Of a stretch of 64,000 nt of DNA, positions 1-13,500 are shown one piece after another. The notes under the pieces were generated by a model. The model was given only the letters and a program-made list of their open reading frames with translations. It did no database searches and was not told the DNA's origin. The number at the start of each line of letters is the position of its first letter. Position 1 is the stretch's first letter. The stretch covers positions 4,564,001-4,628,000 of the forward strand of contig JAQPZY010001621.1 in assembly GCA_029931535.1 (NCBI GenBank), written 5' to 3'. This stretch comes from Margaritifera margaritifera. Taxonomy: Eukaryota; Mollusca; Bivalvia; Unionida; Margaritiferidae. The position numbers were made by a program, and so were the translations under genes.

Positions 1-1325
1 GCGTGACGATACTTTTTTATTATTAGTGGTCTTGCAAGTCAATAACTCGTGCATTTTGTTGGTGGATCGGGTCCACTTTGTTGGCTTAAATTCAGGCCAG
101 GAAAAAAATAGCGTATACCCAACATATTGTACACATGCAGCACGCGCCTGGGCTCAATTTAAACCTGGAACCTGACCTCAATTTCACCAAGAAAATCTTG
201 AAGTTAGGTCTTGACTTAAGAGATAAGATCAGTCAATATTAAGTCAGTTAATATTAAGTCAGAATTAAATTTAAGACAATCAGATCACTGGATTCTAAGA
301 CTATTTTAAGTTCACATTAAGATCCGTTGTTGACATCCAGGCCTGGTTGTTTACTGTTTATATCTCGTCTTTAATGATGAGGACATGGAAGGTTTCGTCT
401 TTCAGATAGGAAAGGATGAAACAACAGCTCTGACAGCACTTGCATAAGAAAATTTAAGTACATACTGTTATGTTAGAATACATGCATTTAATCCCTGATG
501 CTCGAAATTCAAAACTGTGTTATATTTTGGTTAGGCAATCACATTTTTTTTAAGGCGTAAGATGCCATGTAAATATACATAGTTTCGTGTTCCTAAATTT
601 GTACATTTCTAGCAGGATTGAAAAATTTGAAGAATAGGTTTGAACTAGAAATCTATTGTTTTGCAGTCCACACGAATCATAGATTCTCAAATATACCAGT
701 ACACGACAAAGGACATATGACTTCCGCCAGTCTCGCGCCGTGCTTTTTCTAAAATGTTGCCTCTGATGAGTCGAAGATATAATGAAGGAAAAGAACCATA
801 TCGACAATTTTAAGTGCCCACTCGTATTTGGATGCCACGGGTCCCCAAAATATTTTTGGAAACTTTTTCTCAGATCAAGTCAAGAGATTGTACAGTTAAT
901 CGGATCGTTCGATTGATAAAAATGGTGGAATTGATGATACGAAGAATAATAAATTATCTGTTGTATGTTGTGGCAAGAATATGGAAATATTACCATTTAT
1001 TTTTGTACCACGAACATTCATACTCCAAAATTCAACTCCTAAAATTCTGCCAATAAAGAAAATATAAAGGATCATTGTTCAACCTGTAAAATACAACAGA
1101 TTTAACATAAAAATACACTAATAGATTCCTTTCTCAGATCTGGAGTTTATGGGAAGTTTGAAAAAATCAAGGACAGAAATTAAACTGGGGCATATATTCT
1201 ATTCGGGAGATGGTCGATGTATATTTGATTATTTGATTTTCGTATGAAATTTTAGACAAAGTCCATTGTTAACAAGAAGCATTTATTACTCGAACACTAT
1301 TGTCTTTATCGTAACTACTGTTATT
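1..1325. other. noncoding AT-rich stretch
   Basis: No coding region is supported: the short open frames have no recognisable domain or compositional bias. Around 80-345 the sequence has several copies of short words such as ttaagtcag and a 'caatttcaccaagaa' segment that also occurs, diverged, near 4340-4470. This suggests an old dispersed repeat rather than a gene. Confidence 0.5.
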
Positions 1326-1342
1326 CTCTCTCTCTCTCTCCT
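1326..1342. repeat. (TC)n microsatellite
   Basis: A short run of perfect TC dinucleotides in noncoding sequence. Confidence 0.9.
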
Positions 1343-1534
1343 GCTTAAAATAGTAACAAAATCGCGTTTGAACTGCAATAGAAGTACTTTGCCCACGGCC
1401 TGACCTACAGCATAACATGTAACTGGCAAACCTGTTACAGGAATTGCTGGAATGTTTTCCCTGAATGATATGAAATGTTCCAATTCTCACGTCCATACAG
1501 CATTACCCCTTACTTGTTGTTGCACGTCTCTTAG

Positions 1535-1625
1535 TAGAGTTGGGTACCACGAAACATTTTGTACCGCGTATTTCTGTGTGTACCGTATTTCTGAATATAC
1601 CGTAATACGTACCACGGTATACCGC
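1535..1625. repeat. degenerate TACCGTA-rich palindromic tract
   Basis: The tract alternates words such as gtaccac, taccgta and acggtata in both orientations, starting with ttgggtaccacg. It resembles the end of a short inverted-repeat transposon, but no matching second terminus or target duplication was found. Identity uncertain. Confidence 0.3.
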
Positions 1626-1854
1626 AATTATATTAGGGACCAACAATTTAATTTTATGGAGCAGTGGCCTGGGATTTTTTTCTTCAAATTTCCTGCTCTC
1701 AAATAGCTTGAAAAATATAATAACTACATATTATATCCAATATATTATTTGGAAAAAAATATTATCTTGAGATAAAAGAAAATAAAATATCTCTGCTCGA
1801 AAGAAAATCGCAGCCCCCTCCCCCCGAAAATTAAATGGTCAGTACCGTAGGTTA

Positions 1855-2455
1855 CATTTCGATAGTCCGAAGGATTATTGGTCCGAAAGTTCTATGGCAC
1901 GAAAGAAAGGTTAACTGATTCGAAGGTTCATTCATTCGAAGGGTTGTCAGTCCGAATGAGGGGTTCACTAGCTCTAAGGTTCAGTGGTCCGAAGGTGTGT
2001 TAATCCGAAGGTTGATGGGTCTGAAAGAAGGGTTCAATAGTCCGAAGGTCCAGTAGCCCGAAAGTGCGTTTGTCCGGACCAATAGAAATATATTCGAAAT
2101 ATTTAATGTTCGAACCAATGAATCCATTTTCAAATACCTTCGGACCAACTTCGTAATTGTGAACCGATTTTTCAAATATTTTCGGACTAATGACCCTTCG
2201 GGCCAATGGACCCCATGTTGTCAAAAACCTTCGGTATAACAAATCTTCGGACTTGTCAACCTTTGAACCTTTTCCTTTTAAGTTACGAACCCTCGGATCA
2301 ATGAACCTTCGGACTATTGACCCCTATATTTTTCGAACATGCAAACCTTCAGAACAATGGAACGTTGGGCTAAAATGTTCGGAAATTAGAGCTCTTGTAC
2401 AAAAATAGTTCGGACTTATCAACCTTCTGACAAATGAACCTTTGGAACATCGAGC
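1855..2455. repeat. fold-back array of TCCGAAGGTTCA-type repeats
   Basis: About 600 bp of degenerate repeats. The left half (about 1855-2085) carries the motif as tccgaaggttca. The right half (about 2090-2455) carries its reverse complement (accttcggac, tgaaccttcgga). The two halves therefore form one large imperfect inverted repeat centred near 2085, each arm being a loose tandem array with spacing of roughly 15-25 bp. No coding signal is present. Confidence 0.75.
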
Positions 2456-2459
2456 AGTT

Positions 2460-3235
2460 ACCTGTTCCTTAGAATAGATGCATTTGCTATGTGTATGTTA
2501 ATTGTTGTATAAATTGTCATCTATAAATTGTAAGTAAAGTGGGATGATTAAGTTTACACCATAGCTGACACCCTGAAAAAAAATGTGTGTGACGTTAGAG
2601 AGCTTGTCGAAACAAATAGGAACAGTTGACACTAAAGCCTACAATGTACTAGCTACACTATGGATATAATAGGCATGGAAACTTTGAGTGGGATGCCTAC
2701 ACACGGGCAAGATATATTTATCAGAGAGGGCCAGTAAACATAAAACACACTGACTCAACAAACGAGAAAATATTTAGTGGCTAGAGAAATGACGTAAAAT
2801 TCAAACAGAAAACAACTGCTCTGCTGAAAATCTTAGGATGATTCTCGGTCTTACACAGGAATGCATGTACTTAACAAATTAACATATGCTAGTTGATAAC
2901 AAACCAAAAAATGGCATCTTTTTTTCTTTTGTTTAATCCGAAATTTTTCCAAAAGTTTGATTTGACCCGAATATCTTCACAACATCCCCTCAGAATAATC
3001 TTTTTTACCCACGCTTTATGCGTGCCATCTCATATTATCACGCAAGTATATGCCATCATTTAGTAAACTGACGTGTCGTGCTTCTTGCAGTAAATGACTT
3101 CCTAGTTGAACCTTCTCATGTTATCAGTACATATAGTTGCAGTTTAAATTTTTTTTATTAAGTTAATAAAGGAAATTATATGACCTGGTCCAGACTAGGC
3201 CCTGCAGGCACAAACAATTAAACTCATGTAGAAAG
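2460..3235. other. noncoding stretch without recognised features
   Basis: AT-rich sequence with no supported gene, RNA or repeat structure. Confidence 0.5.
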
Positions 3236-3237
3236 TT

Positions 3238-3367
3238 TAACGACATAAATCGGGGTGAGGTTAGAATCATACAAATTTCAATATCTTATTATTTGTATGT
3301 CTGTAACGGCATAAATCGGGGTGAGGCTAGAACATATACATTTCAAGGTTCATGTTATTTATATTTC
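3238..3367. repeat. two-copy tandem duplication, ~65 bp
   Basis: The word cataaatcggggtgagg occurs twice about 65 bp apart, followed each time by a similar AT-rich segment. This is a diverged two-copy direct duplication. Confidence 0.7.
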
Positions 3368-3555
3368 AGCATACACATCAAATTTAAACGATATTAAGAA
3401 ACAATAATCATGACTTTTAATATTTTAGTTTCGAGACTTAGATAAGATTTTGTGGTCATCTAGTTTCGAGACTACGGGGCCTGTGCATTTGTGCGTACTC
3501 TTCTCGCAGTACATGTACATGATGATTTGGTGGTCATTTCAAAATGCACATATTT

Positions 3556-3755
3556 CTGCTTACGATACTGATCTATAAACCGTCTTATATAACTGCTGAT
3601 CTATCTCTGCTTACGATGCTGATCTAATAACTGTCTTATATAACTGCTGATCTATCTCTGCTTACGATGCTGATTTTATTAACCGTCTTATATAACAGCT
3701 GATCTATCTCTGCATACGATACTGATCTATTAACTTGTCTAACATAAGTGCTCAT
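3556..3755. repeat. 51-52-bp minisatellite, ~4 copies
   Basis: Units start with ctgcttacgatgctgatct at about 3556, 3607, 3658 and 3710 and contain cgtcttatataactgctgat. The spacing is 51-52 bp and the last copy is the most diverged. Confidence 0.85.
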
Positions 3756-4239
3756 TTTGTATGAAGTTTTGGAAACGAGATTGATAATGTCTTACCTGTT
3801 TTGCAAGCCCTATCCAGATATTAAATGACAAAACGTCCCACCGGCTTTATTAAACGAATTATATATGATCAAACCAGGTATATTTCAGATCATATACGCG
3901 GAAAAAGGAAACTATGACAGGAATTTACACAGTCAAGAATTTTCATCTGGAGAAGACTGTGTGAACATCCGTTTCGATCAATAAATATACTTTTAATAAA
4001 CTGTAAGTTAGACTGACATAGTACCAATGATTATCACCATAAGAATTTCAATACAACTATGTTACAGTAAGTTCGAGTTAAGATTTAATCAGAAGAAATA
4101 ATTTGTTATCGTTTATCATGAAATTTGGAAATTGACATCATGTCGGTTAAAAAGAAATAACATAATTTCATATGTCTGAAGGTAATATAACAGTTTTGGT
4201 ACGAACCTTGAACATGCACAAGTCACGTGATGTCTTCTG

Positions 4240-4535
4240 GCGCCAGTTTTACCAATATAGGTCTTAAATTTAGATATAGACTGAAGACATTTAATATTCA
4301 ATTTTAAGTCAGGCTTAAATGTCAGTCAATCCGGCCCATGTTTCACCAAGAGAACCATGCTCTACACTTAAACTTAATTTAAAATTAAGAAATCTCATTG
4401 GATGAAATATAAGTCTGACTTAAATTTGACCATTCACGTTTTAAGACCTTTTGGTTAAATTGGGGCCTGATTAGTGGAATGTAGACTTAAGTTTAATTAC
4501 AGACTTAGGTCTGTTGGTGAAATTTTGGTATGGTT
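4240..4535. mobile_element. possible MITE with nested inverted repeats
   Basis: The segment ggcccatgtttcaccaagag near 4335 is mirrored by the reverse complement of cttttggttaaattggggcc near 4450. Outside these, ccagttttaccaatataggtct (about 4243) is loosely mirrored by aggtctgttggtgaaatttt (about 4507). The nested symmetry and many ttaag words suggest a short nonautonomous inverted-repeat element. No clear target duplication was found. Confidence 0.4.
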
Positions 4536-4777
4536 AAAATTACGCAGTCACGACTGCTTTCAGGCCAATTCACTAAAATACATGTATTGTAATGTGTCTA
4601 TATGGTACGTACTACCACTTCCATGTAACTTTATATTTGGTCATATTCCTACGTATATGATTTGCTATAAATATACTGATCAAAGTGATGAAAGAAATAA
4701 TGATTAAATAAAAGAAAGAAACGATCTGATGGTCGACGCCGTGACACTAGTCTTGCTCATTAAATCATTATGCAGTC

Positions 4778-4785
4778 TTTTAGAG
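4778..4785. other. left target-site duplication of hAT MITE
   Basis: The 8 bases ttttagag directly before the element match tttaagag at 5005-5012 in 7 of 8 positions, the size expected for hAT insertion. Confidence 0.75.
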
Positions 4786-5004
4786 GAGTGGCGGCACGAG
4801 GAGGGGGGGGGGCGTCGGGAGCTTTTTTGCCACCCCCACCCCCATCTAAGCCCCTGGTTTCAGGGCTTGACATAAAAACTGTTCTCTGTGGCAAAATAGG
4901 GGCACCACTAAAGAACATTACCCCCAGGCGCCTCGTGGGGGGGGGGGGGGGGCGCCAGTAAGGAACATTGCCCCTGGGCGCCTCAAACCCTCGCGCCGCC
5001 ACTG
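4786..5004. mobile_element. hAT-type MITE, family 1 (CAGTGGCGGCGCGAGG termini)
   Basis: The element is 219 bp with terminal inverted repeats: gagtggcggcacgagg at the left and cctcgcgccgccactg at the right. It is flanked by an 8-bp target duplication with one mismatch. The interior is G-rich, with long G runs at 4802-4810 and 4938-4952 and a partial internal duplication of the 'ggcgcctc' segment. It has no coding capacity. A second member lies at 51162-51420 and shares the internal segment around cataaaaactgttctctgtgg. The 8-bp duplication and CAGTG start point to the hAT superfamily; the mobilising transposase is not in the window. Confidence 0.85.
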
Positions 5005-5014
5005 TTTAAGAGCT

Positions 5015-5685
5015 TACCCCTCCACCCCCTCCCACACACACACGAGTCTCGTGCTCGCCCACAGCATTATAGTAAAACAGAAATAATAAGACACACAATG
5101 TAGTTACGCTATAGGATTTAATTAGGAGGTACACTTTTCCCTTTTTTCTATGATTTAACATCAATACGTCTCATCGAACGCCTTTCCTATTATAAAGCAT
5201 ATAGCGCTCCTCAGGGTGACGTGAAATGCCACAATGGTATTTTGAGAAATTGAGCACGCATTTTCTAAATCTGTAACAATCAACAATTTCTGTTCATTTT
5301 CCCCCGTCATTATGTACTTTAGTGCGATATATTGGAAGTGTATCAGCTGCAATACAGGAATCCAATTATGAAATGAAACTGCTCAACCAATTTTATAAGT
5401 TTGTTTCGTGGCTTTAGGAGTGTGAAGCTGATTTTGAACAATGAAGCTGTCGTGATCGCTTGTTGTGGACTTGTGTCAGTAACAACTTTAGATCAGCGTG
5501 GTTCATGGAGGAATTTAATTTGATCGCTTTTAACTATAACTCGTATTTGTCTAGTGAAAACATAAATCAACCCAAATATATCAAAGTGCTCCAGAAGTAC
5601 GGATCAGACTCTTGTTTAAATACAATATATACTTTAATAATTAATTATATTTATTTAATACATAATGTTTGCTGCTTGGCAATTT
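5015..5685. other. noncoding stretch without recognised features
   Basis: No supported gene or repeat. A short CA tract (5034-5043) follows the MITE. Confidence 0.5.
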
Positions 5686-5691
5686 CCATTT

Positions 5692-5745
5692 CTCTCTCTC
5701 TCTCTCTCTCACACACACATACATTCACACACACACACACATTCA
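5692..5745. repeat. compound (TC)n(CA)n microsatellite
   Basis: A TC run passes directly into interrupted CA repeats. Confidence 0.9.
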
Positions 5746-5759
5746 AGTACACGAATATA

Positions 5760-7500
5760 TAAACACCATTATGGTATGTATTTTTGTTTGATTATGCCAT
5801 GCAATTAATCAGAACTAAATTTGTCTTGGACCTGGATGAATGGTTGTTAGTACTGGACGCTTAATCCGTCATGTCACAGTGATTGATCCCTTTGCACAAT
5901 TTACCCCTCTGAAATCTCTTTTTGCAGTTTGCACATATTTGTAAACCAGGCTGTCATCAGCCGCCTGACATTTAAGATTTCAAACCGTGAAGCATATCAC
6001 CATGTGTATTGGATTAAACAAGAATGGCGTCAATTTGTCTTCCACATTTTGTATCCATGATGCTTTGCGAATTTCCGATAAGGTCCATTTCATTAGCATT
6101 GGTCTTTCAGCGCTGTGAAATAGACACCCAAATCAGGGTATGGGAAAAATATGAAAAGAAACGAAAACGAGGCGCCACATAATTTAAGATAATAGACGGT
6201 GCTGTAAGCCCTTACGACGGAAAGTTAATAAAGAAATGTGAAATAAAGTACAATGCACCAATTATTAAGAGCAGTTTAGTTTTAAGTAGTTTGGCGTCGT
6301 TACCACTATTACGCCATATATAGGATGACTTCAACACTTTCTCGAGGGATAAAATCAAAGTATATCCCATCGATGTCAACAAGTCCAGTGGGGGCGCAAT
6401 ATTAGTGTTATCTCTCCAATCTGTAATCTGGAGACGCAGGTCGAGACTGCATTTATTTCAAATCCGGCTACTGAATACCCGCCACCGCCACTGAGTTATT
6501 CACCCGAAACGGCTAAAGTTTAGACTGTATTTTCTAGCTTGTTCACCTTCCGCCATCTGCACATTTTCTAGAGCCAATCCCACTAAAGGTCAGTATCAGT
6601 TTCCCAAAAACGTATCACCAGTCAATAAATTTTTTTTTTTTTTTTCTGGTACCAAAGTTGGTAAGCCTGTAACATAAGCCGGTGCCTAGGAAAATTTCTG
6701 CATCGGTTAGTCAGTGACGTCATTCACGCATTAAAAACGTCATCTGCATAGCCGCGAGTCTGATTAAAGTTTGTAAATTACTCCCTGAATTGATGTGATT
6801 GGTTGGTAGTTTTAAATCCGCATTTTGCATGACTGGAAAATAGTACGGAATTTTTTACTTTGTTCAAAGATGGTAGTTGTTGGTTATCTGCGATCTCACG
6901 ACCATCTGAAATGTGACATAGTAGTCAGCGAAAACAAAGGTCGTGAGAAATGAACAAAAAAATAATACTTATAATTAAAGTGGGCAAAACAATATTATCT
7001 GATCATATTATATGCAATAATTTGTTACAGTTCAACAAGGAGCGCGGAGTCAACAGTCCAAAATTAAAAACACCGAAAGCTTTTAAAAAAGTGATTTAAA
7101 AAAAAGTTATTTTTACATATGTGTTGCATCATCGTCGATTGGTTTGCTTACCATGGACAATGGCAGATCTTTTCGTGGTATTCTGAGATAACAATTGATC
7201 TATTAGCGGAAGAAAAAGGTAGCAACTTATGCATAAAGCCGTAGGAAAATTGGAAGAAAATAGAGGCGCCGCCCCCCCCCCCCTGCAAAAAAAAAAAAAA
7301 AAAAAAATTTGAAGTGTTCCAAGGACTAGAATTTTGAGATTTCATGTGAAAATTTAAATGCACTTGTTGGGGGTAATAAAGCAGATACTAGTGTCCAACG
7401 ACTAAACGACCATCGAGTTTCATTCTTGCTGTCAAGGAATCGAAATCGTGTAATGGATTAAACTGACATTTGAATGGACAGAAACTTTTTTGTACAATCT
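5760..7500. other. noncoding stretch with homopolymer tracts
   Basis: No supported gene. A T run of about 17 lies at 6629-6645. A C11 run followed by a long A run lies at 7272-7306. Neither looks like a poly(A) tail of an identifiable retroelement. Confidence 0.5.
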
Positions 7501-7514
7501 AGAGTTGAATTTTG

Positions 7515-10500
7515 TATCAAGAGCTATTTTTTTTTTCTATTTAATTAAAATCAAGAGCTATTTTTTTAATTTAAATACAATCAAGAGCTATTTTCTTTTT
7601 ATTTAAATACAATCAAGAGCTATTTTTTTTCTATTTAAATACAATCAGGAGCTATTTTTTTTTCTATTTAATTAAAATCAAGAGCTATTTTTTTAATTTA
7701 AATACAATCAAGAGCTATTTTCTTTTTATTTAAATACAATCAAGAGCTATATTTTTTCTATTTAAGTACAATCAAGAGCTATTTTTTTTTTCTATTTAAT
7801 TAAAATCAAGAGCTATTTTTTTTTTTATTTAAATACAATCAAGAGCTATTTTTTTATTTAAATACAATCAAGAGCTATTTTTTTATTTAAATACAATAAA
7901 GAGCTATTTTTTTATTTAAATACAATCAAGAGCTATTTTTTCTATTTAAATACAATCAGGAGCTATTTTTTTTATTTAAATACAATCAGGAGCTATTTTT
8001 TTTATTTAAATACAATCAAGAGCTATTTTTTTTATTTAAATACAATCAAGAGCTATTTTTTTTCTATTTAAATACAATCAAGAGCTATTTTTTTCATTTA
8101 AATACAATCAAGAGCTATTTTTTTTATTTAAATACAATCAAGAGCTATTTTTTTATTTAAATACAATCAAGAGCTATTTTTTTTCTATTTAAATACAATC
8201 AAGAGCTATTTTTTTTATTTAAATACAATCAAGAGCTATTTTTTTTATTTAAATACAATCAAGAGCTATTTTTTTATTTAAATACAATCAAGAGCTATTT
8301 TTTTCTTCTATTTAAATACAATCAAGAGCTATTTTTTTTTCTATTTAAATACAATCAAGAGCTATTTTTTCTATTTAAATAAAATCAAGAGCTATTTTTT
8401 TTCTATTTAAATACAATCAAGAGCTATTTTTTTTCTATTTAAATACAATCAAGAGCTATTTTTTTTCTATTTAAATACAATCAAGAGCTATTTTTTTTCT
8501 ATTTAAATACAATCAGGAGCTATTTTTTCTATTTAAGTACAATCAAGAGCTATTTTTTTTTCTATTTAAATACAATCAGGAGCTATTTTTTTTCTATTTA
8601 AATACAATCAAGAGCTATTTTTTTTCTATTTAAATACAATCAAGAGCTATTTTTTTTTCTATTTAAATACAATCAAGAGCTATTTTTTTTCTATTTAAAT
8701 ACAATCAAGAGCTATTTTTTTTTCTATTTAAATACAATCAGGAGCTATTTTTTTTATTTAAATACAATCAAGAGCTATTTTTTTTTATTTAAATACAATC
8801 AAGAGCTATTTTTTTTTCTATTTAAATACAATCAAGAGCTATTTTTTTTCTATTTAAATACAATCAAGAGCTATTTTTTTTTCTATTTAAATACAATCAG
8901 GAGCTATTTTTTTTTCTATTTAAATACAATCAAGAGCTATTTTTGTTTATTTAAATACAATCAAGAGCTATTTTTTTTCTATTTAAATACAATCAGGAGC
9001 TATTTTTTTTATTTAAATACAATCAAGAGCTATTTTTTTTATTTAAATACAATCAAGAGCTATTTTTTTATTTAAATACAATCAAGAGCTATTTTTTTAT
9101 TTAAATACAATCAAGAGCTATTTTTTTATTTAAATACAATCAAGAGCTATTTTTTTATTTAAATACAATCAAGAGCTATTTTTTTATTTAAATACAATCA
9201 AGAGCTATTTTTTTATTTAAATACAATCAAGAGCTATTTTTTCTATTTAAATACAATCAGGAGCTATTTTTTTTATTTAAATACAATCAAGAGCTATTTT
9301 TTTTATTTAAATACAATCAAGAGCTATTTTTTTTATTTAAATACAATCAAGAGCTATTTTTTTATTTAAATACAATCAAGAGCTATTTTTTTCTTCTATT
9401 TAAATACAATCAAGAGCTATTTTTTTTTCTATTTAAATACAATCAAGAGCTATTTTTTCTATTTAAATAAAATCAAGAGCTATTTTTCTTCTATTTAAAT
9501 ACAATCAAGAGCTATATTTTTTTCTATTTAAATACAATCAAGAGCTATTTTTTTTTCTATTTAAATACAATCAAGAGCTATTTTTTTTTCTATTTAAATA
9601 CAATCAAGAGCTATTTTTTTTCTATTTAAATACAATCAAGAGCTATTTTTTTTTCTATTTAAATACAATCAAGAGCTATTTTTTTTTCTATTTAAATAAA
9701 ATCAAGAGCTATTTTTTTTTCTATTTAAATACAATCAAGAGCTATTTTTTTATTTAAATACAATCAAGAGCTATTTTTTTCTTCTATTTAAATACAATCA
9801 AGAGCTATTTTTTTTCTATTTAAATACAATCAAGAGCTATTTTTTCTATTTAAATAAAATCAAGAGCTATTTTTTTTCTATTTAAATACAATCAAGAGCT
9901 ATATTTTTTTCTATTTAAATACAATCAAGAGCTATTTTTTTTTCTATTTAAATACAATCAAGAGCTATTTTTTTTTCTATTTAAATACAATCAAGAGCTA
10001 TTTTTTTTCTATTTAAATACAATCAAGAGCTATTTTTTTTTCTATTTAAATACAATCAAGAGCTATTTTTTTTTCTATTTAAATAAAATCAAGAGCTATT
10101 TTTTTTATTTAAATACAATCAAGAGCTACTTTTTTCTATTTAAATACAATCAAGAGCTATTTTTTTTTATTTAAATACAATCAAGAGCTATTTTTTTTCT
10201 ATTTAAATACAACCAAGAGCTATTTTTTTTCTATTTAAATACAATCAAGAGCTATTTTTTTTTATTTAAATACAATCAAGAGCTATTTTTTTTCTATTTA
10301 AATACAATCAAGAGCTATTTTTTTTCTATTTAAATACAACCAAGAGCTATTTTTTTTCTATTTAGATACAACCAAGAGCTATTTTTTTTCTATTTAAATA
10401 CAATCAAGAGCTATTTTTTTTTATTTAAATACAATCAAGAGCTATTTTTTTCTATTTAAATACAACCAAGAGCTATTTTTTTTCTATTTAAATACAATCA

Positions 10501-13500
10501 AGAGCTATTTTTTTTCTATTTAAATACAATCAAGAGCTATTTTTTTTCTATTTAAATACAACCAAGAGCTATTTTTTTTTCTATTTAAATACAATCAAGA
10601 GCTATTTTTTTTCTATTTAAATACAACCAAGAGCTATTTTTTTAATTTAAATACAATCAAGAGCTATTTTTTTTATTTAAATACAATCAAGAGCTATTTT
10701 TTTTTATTTAAATACAATCAAGAGCTATTTTTTTTTATTTAAATACAATCAAGAGCTATTTTTTTTCTATTTAAATACAACCAAGAGCTATTTTTTTTTC
10801 TATTTAAATACAATCAAGAGCTATTTTTTTTCTATTTAAATACAACCAAGAGCTATTTTTTTTTCTATTTAAATACAATCAAGAGCTATTTTTTTTCTAT
10901 TTAAATACAACCAAGAGCTATTTTTTTTCTATTTAAATACAACCAAGAGCTATTTTTTCTATTTAAATACAATCAAGAGCTATTTTTTTTTCTATTTAAA
11001 TACAATCAAGAGCTATTTTTTTTCTATTTAAATACAACCAAGAGCTATTTTTTTTTCTATTTAAATACAATCAAGAGCTATTTTTTTTCTATTTAAATAC
11101 AATCAAGAGCTATTTTTTTTCTATTTAAATACAACCAAGAGCTATTTTTTTTTCTATTTAAATACAATCAAGAGCTATTTTTTTTCTATTTAAATACAAC
11201 CAAGAGCTATTTTTTTTTCTATTTAAATACAATCAAGAGCTATTTTTTTTCTATTTAAATACAATCAAGAGCTATTTTTTTTCTATTTAAATACAACCAA
11301 GAGCTATTTTTTTTTCTATTTAAATACAATCAAGAGCTATTTTTTTTCTATTTAAATACAACCAAGAGCTATTTTTTTAATTTAAATACAATCAAGAGCT
11401 ATTTTTTTTATTTAAATACAATCAAGAGCTATTTTTTTTTATTTAAATACAATCAAGAGCTATTTTTTTTTATTTAAATACAATCAAGAGCTATTTTTTT
11501 TCTATTTAAATACAACCAAGAGCTATTTTTTTTTCTATTTAAATACAATCAAGAGCTATTTTTTTTCTATTTAAATACAACCAAGAGCTATTTTTTTTTC
11601 TATTTAAATACAATCAAGAGCTATTTTTTTTCTATTTAAATACAACCAAGAGCTATTTTTTTTCTATTTAAATACAACCAAGAGCTATTTTTTTTTCTAT
11701 TTAAATACAATCAAGAGCTATTTTTTTTTCTATTTAAATACAATCAAGAGCTATTTTTTTATTATTTAAATACAATCAAGAGCTATTTTTTTTCTATTTA
11801 AATACAACCAAGAGCTATTTTTTCTATTTAAATACAATCAAGAGCTATTTTTTTATTTAAATAAAATCAGGAGCTATTTTTTTTTAATTTAAATACAATC
11901 AAGAGCTTTTTTTTTATTTAAATACAATCAAGAGCTATTCTTTTATTTAAATACAATCAAGAGCTATTTTGTTATTTAAATACAATCAAGAGCTATTTTT
12001 TTATTTAAATACAATCAAGAGCTATTTTTTTATTTAAATACAATCAAGAGCTATTTTTTTATTTAAATACAATCAAGAGCTTTTTTTTATTTAAATACAA
12101 TCAAGAGCTATTTTGTTATTTAAATACAATCAAGAGCTATTTTGTTATTTAAATACAATCAAGAGCTATTTTGTTATTTAAATACAATCAAGAGCTATTT
12201 TGTTATTTAAATACAATCAAGAGCTATTTTTTCTATTTAAATACAATCAAGAGCTATTTTGTTATTTAAATACAATCAAGAGCTATTTTTTTATTTAAAT
12301 ACAATCAAGAGCTATTTTTTTATTTAAATACAATCAAGAGCTATTTTTTTATTTAAATACAATCAAGAGCTATTTTGTTATTTAAATACAATCAAGAGCT
12401 ATTTTTTCTATTTAAATACAATCAAGAGCTATTTTGTTATTTAAATACAATCAAGAGCTATTTTTTTATTTAAATACAATCAAGAGCTATTTTTTTATTT
12501 AAATACAATCAAGAGCTATTTTTTTATTTAAATACAATCAAGAGCTATTTTGTTATTTAAATACAATCAAGAGCTATTTTGTTATTTAAATACAATCAAG
12601 AGCTATTTTTTCTATTTAAATACAATCAAGAGCTATTTTTTTTATTTAAATACAATCAAGAGCTATTTTTTTATTTAAATACAATCAAGAGCTATTTTTT
12701 CTATTTAAATACAATCAAGAGCTATTTTGTTATTTAAATACAATCAAGAGCTATTTTGTTATTTAAATACAATCAAGAGCTATTTTTTCTATTTAAATAC
12801 AATCAAGAGCTATTTTTTCTATTTAAATACAATCAAGAGCTATTTTTTTTTCTATTTAAATACAATCAAGAGCTATTTTTTTATTTAAATACAATCAAGA
12901 GCTATTTTTTTATTTAAATACAATCAAGAGCTATTTTTTTTATTTAAATACAATCAAGAGCTATTTTTTTATTTAAATACAATCAAGAGCTATTTTTTTT
13001 ATTTAAATACAATCAAGAGCTATTTTTTTTCTATTTAAATACAATCAAGAGCCTTTTTTTTATTTAAATACAATCAAGAGCTATTTTTTTATTTAAATAC
13101 AATCAAGAGCTATTTTTTCTATTTAAATACAATCAAGAGCTATTTTTTTTCTATTTAAATACAATCAAGAGCTATTTTTGTTTATTTAAATACAATCAAG
13201 AGCTATTTTTTTTCTATTTAAATACAATCAAGAGCTATTTTTTCTATTTAAATACAATCAAGAGCTTTTTTTTTATTTAAATACAATCAAGAGCTATTTT
13301 TTTTATTTAAATACAATCAAGAGCTATTTTTTTTCTATTTAAATACAATCAGGAGCTATTTTTTCTATTTAAATACAATCAAGAGCTTTTTTTTAATTTA
13401 AATACAATCAAGAGCTTTTTTTTTATTTAAATACAATCAGGAGCTATTTTTTCTATTTAAATACAATCAAGAGCTATTTTTTCTATTTAAATACAATCAA

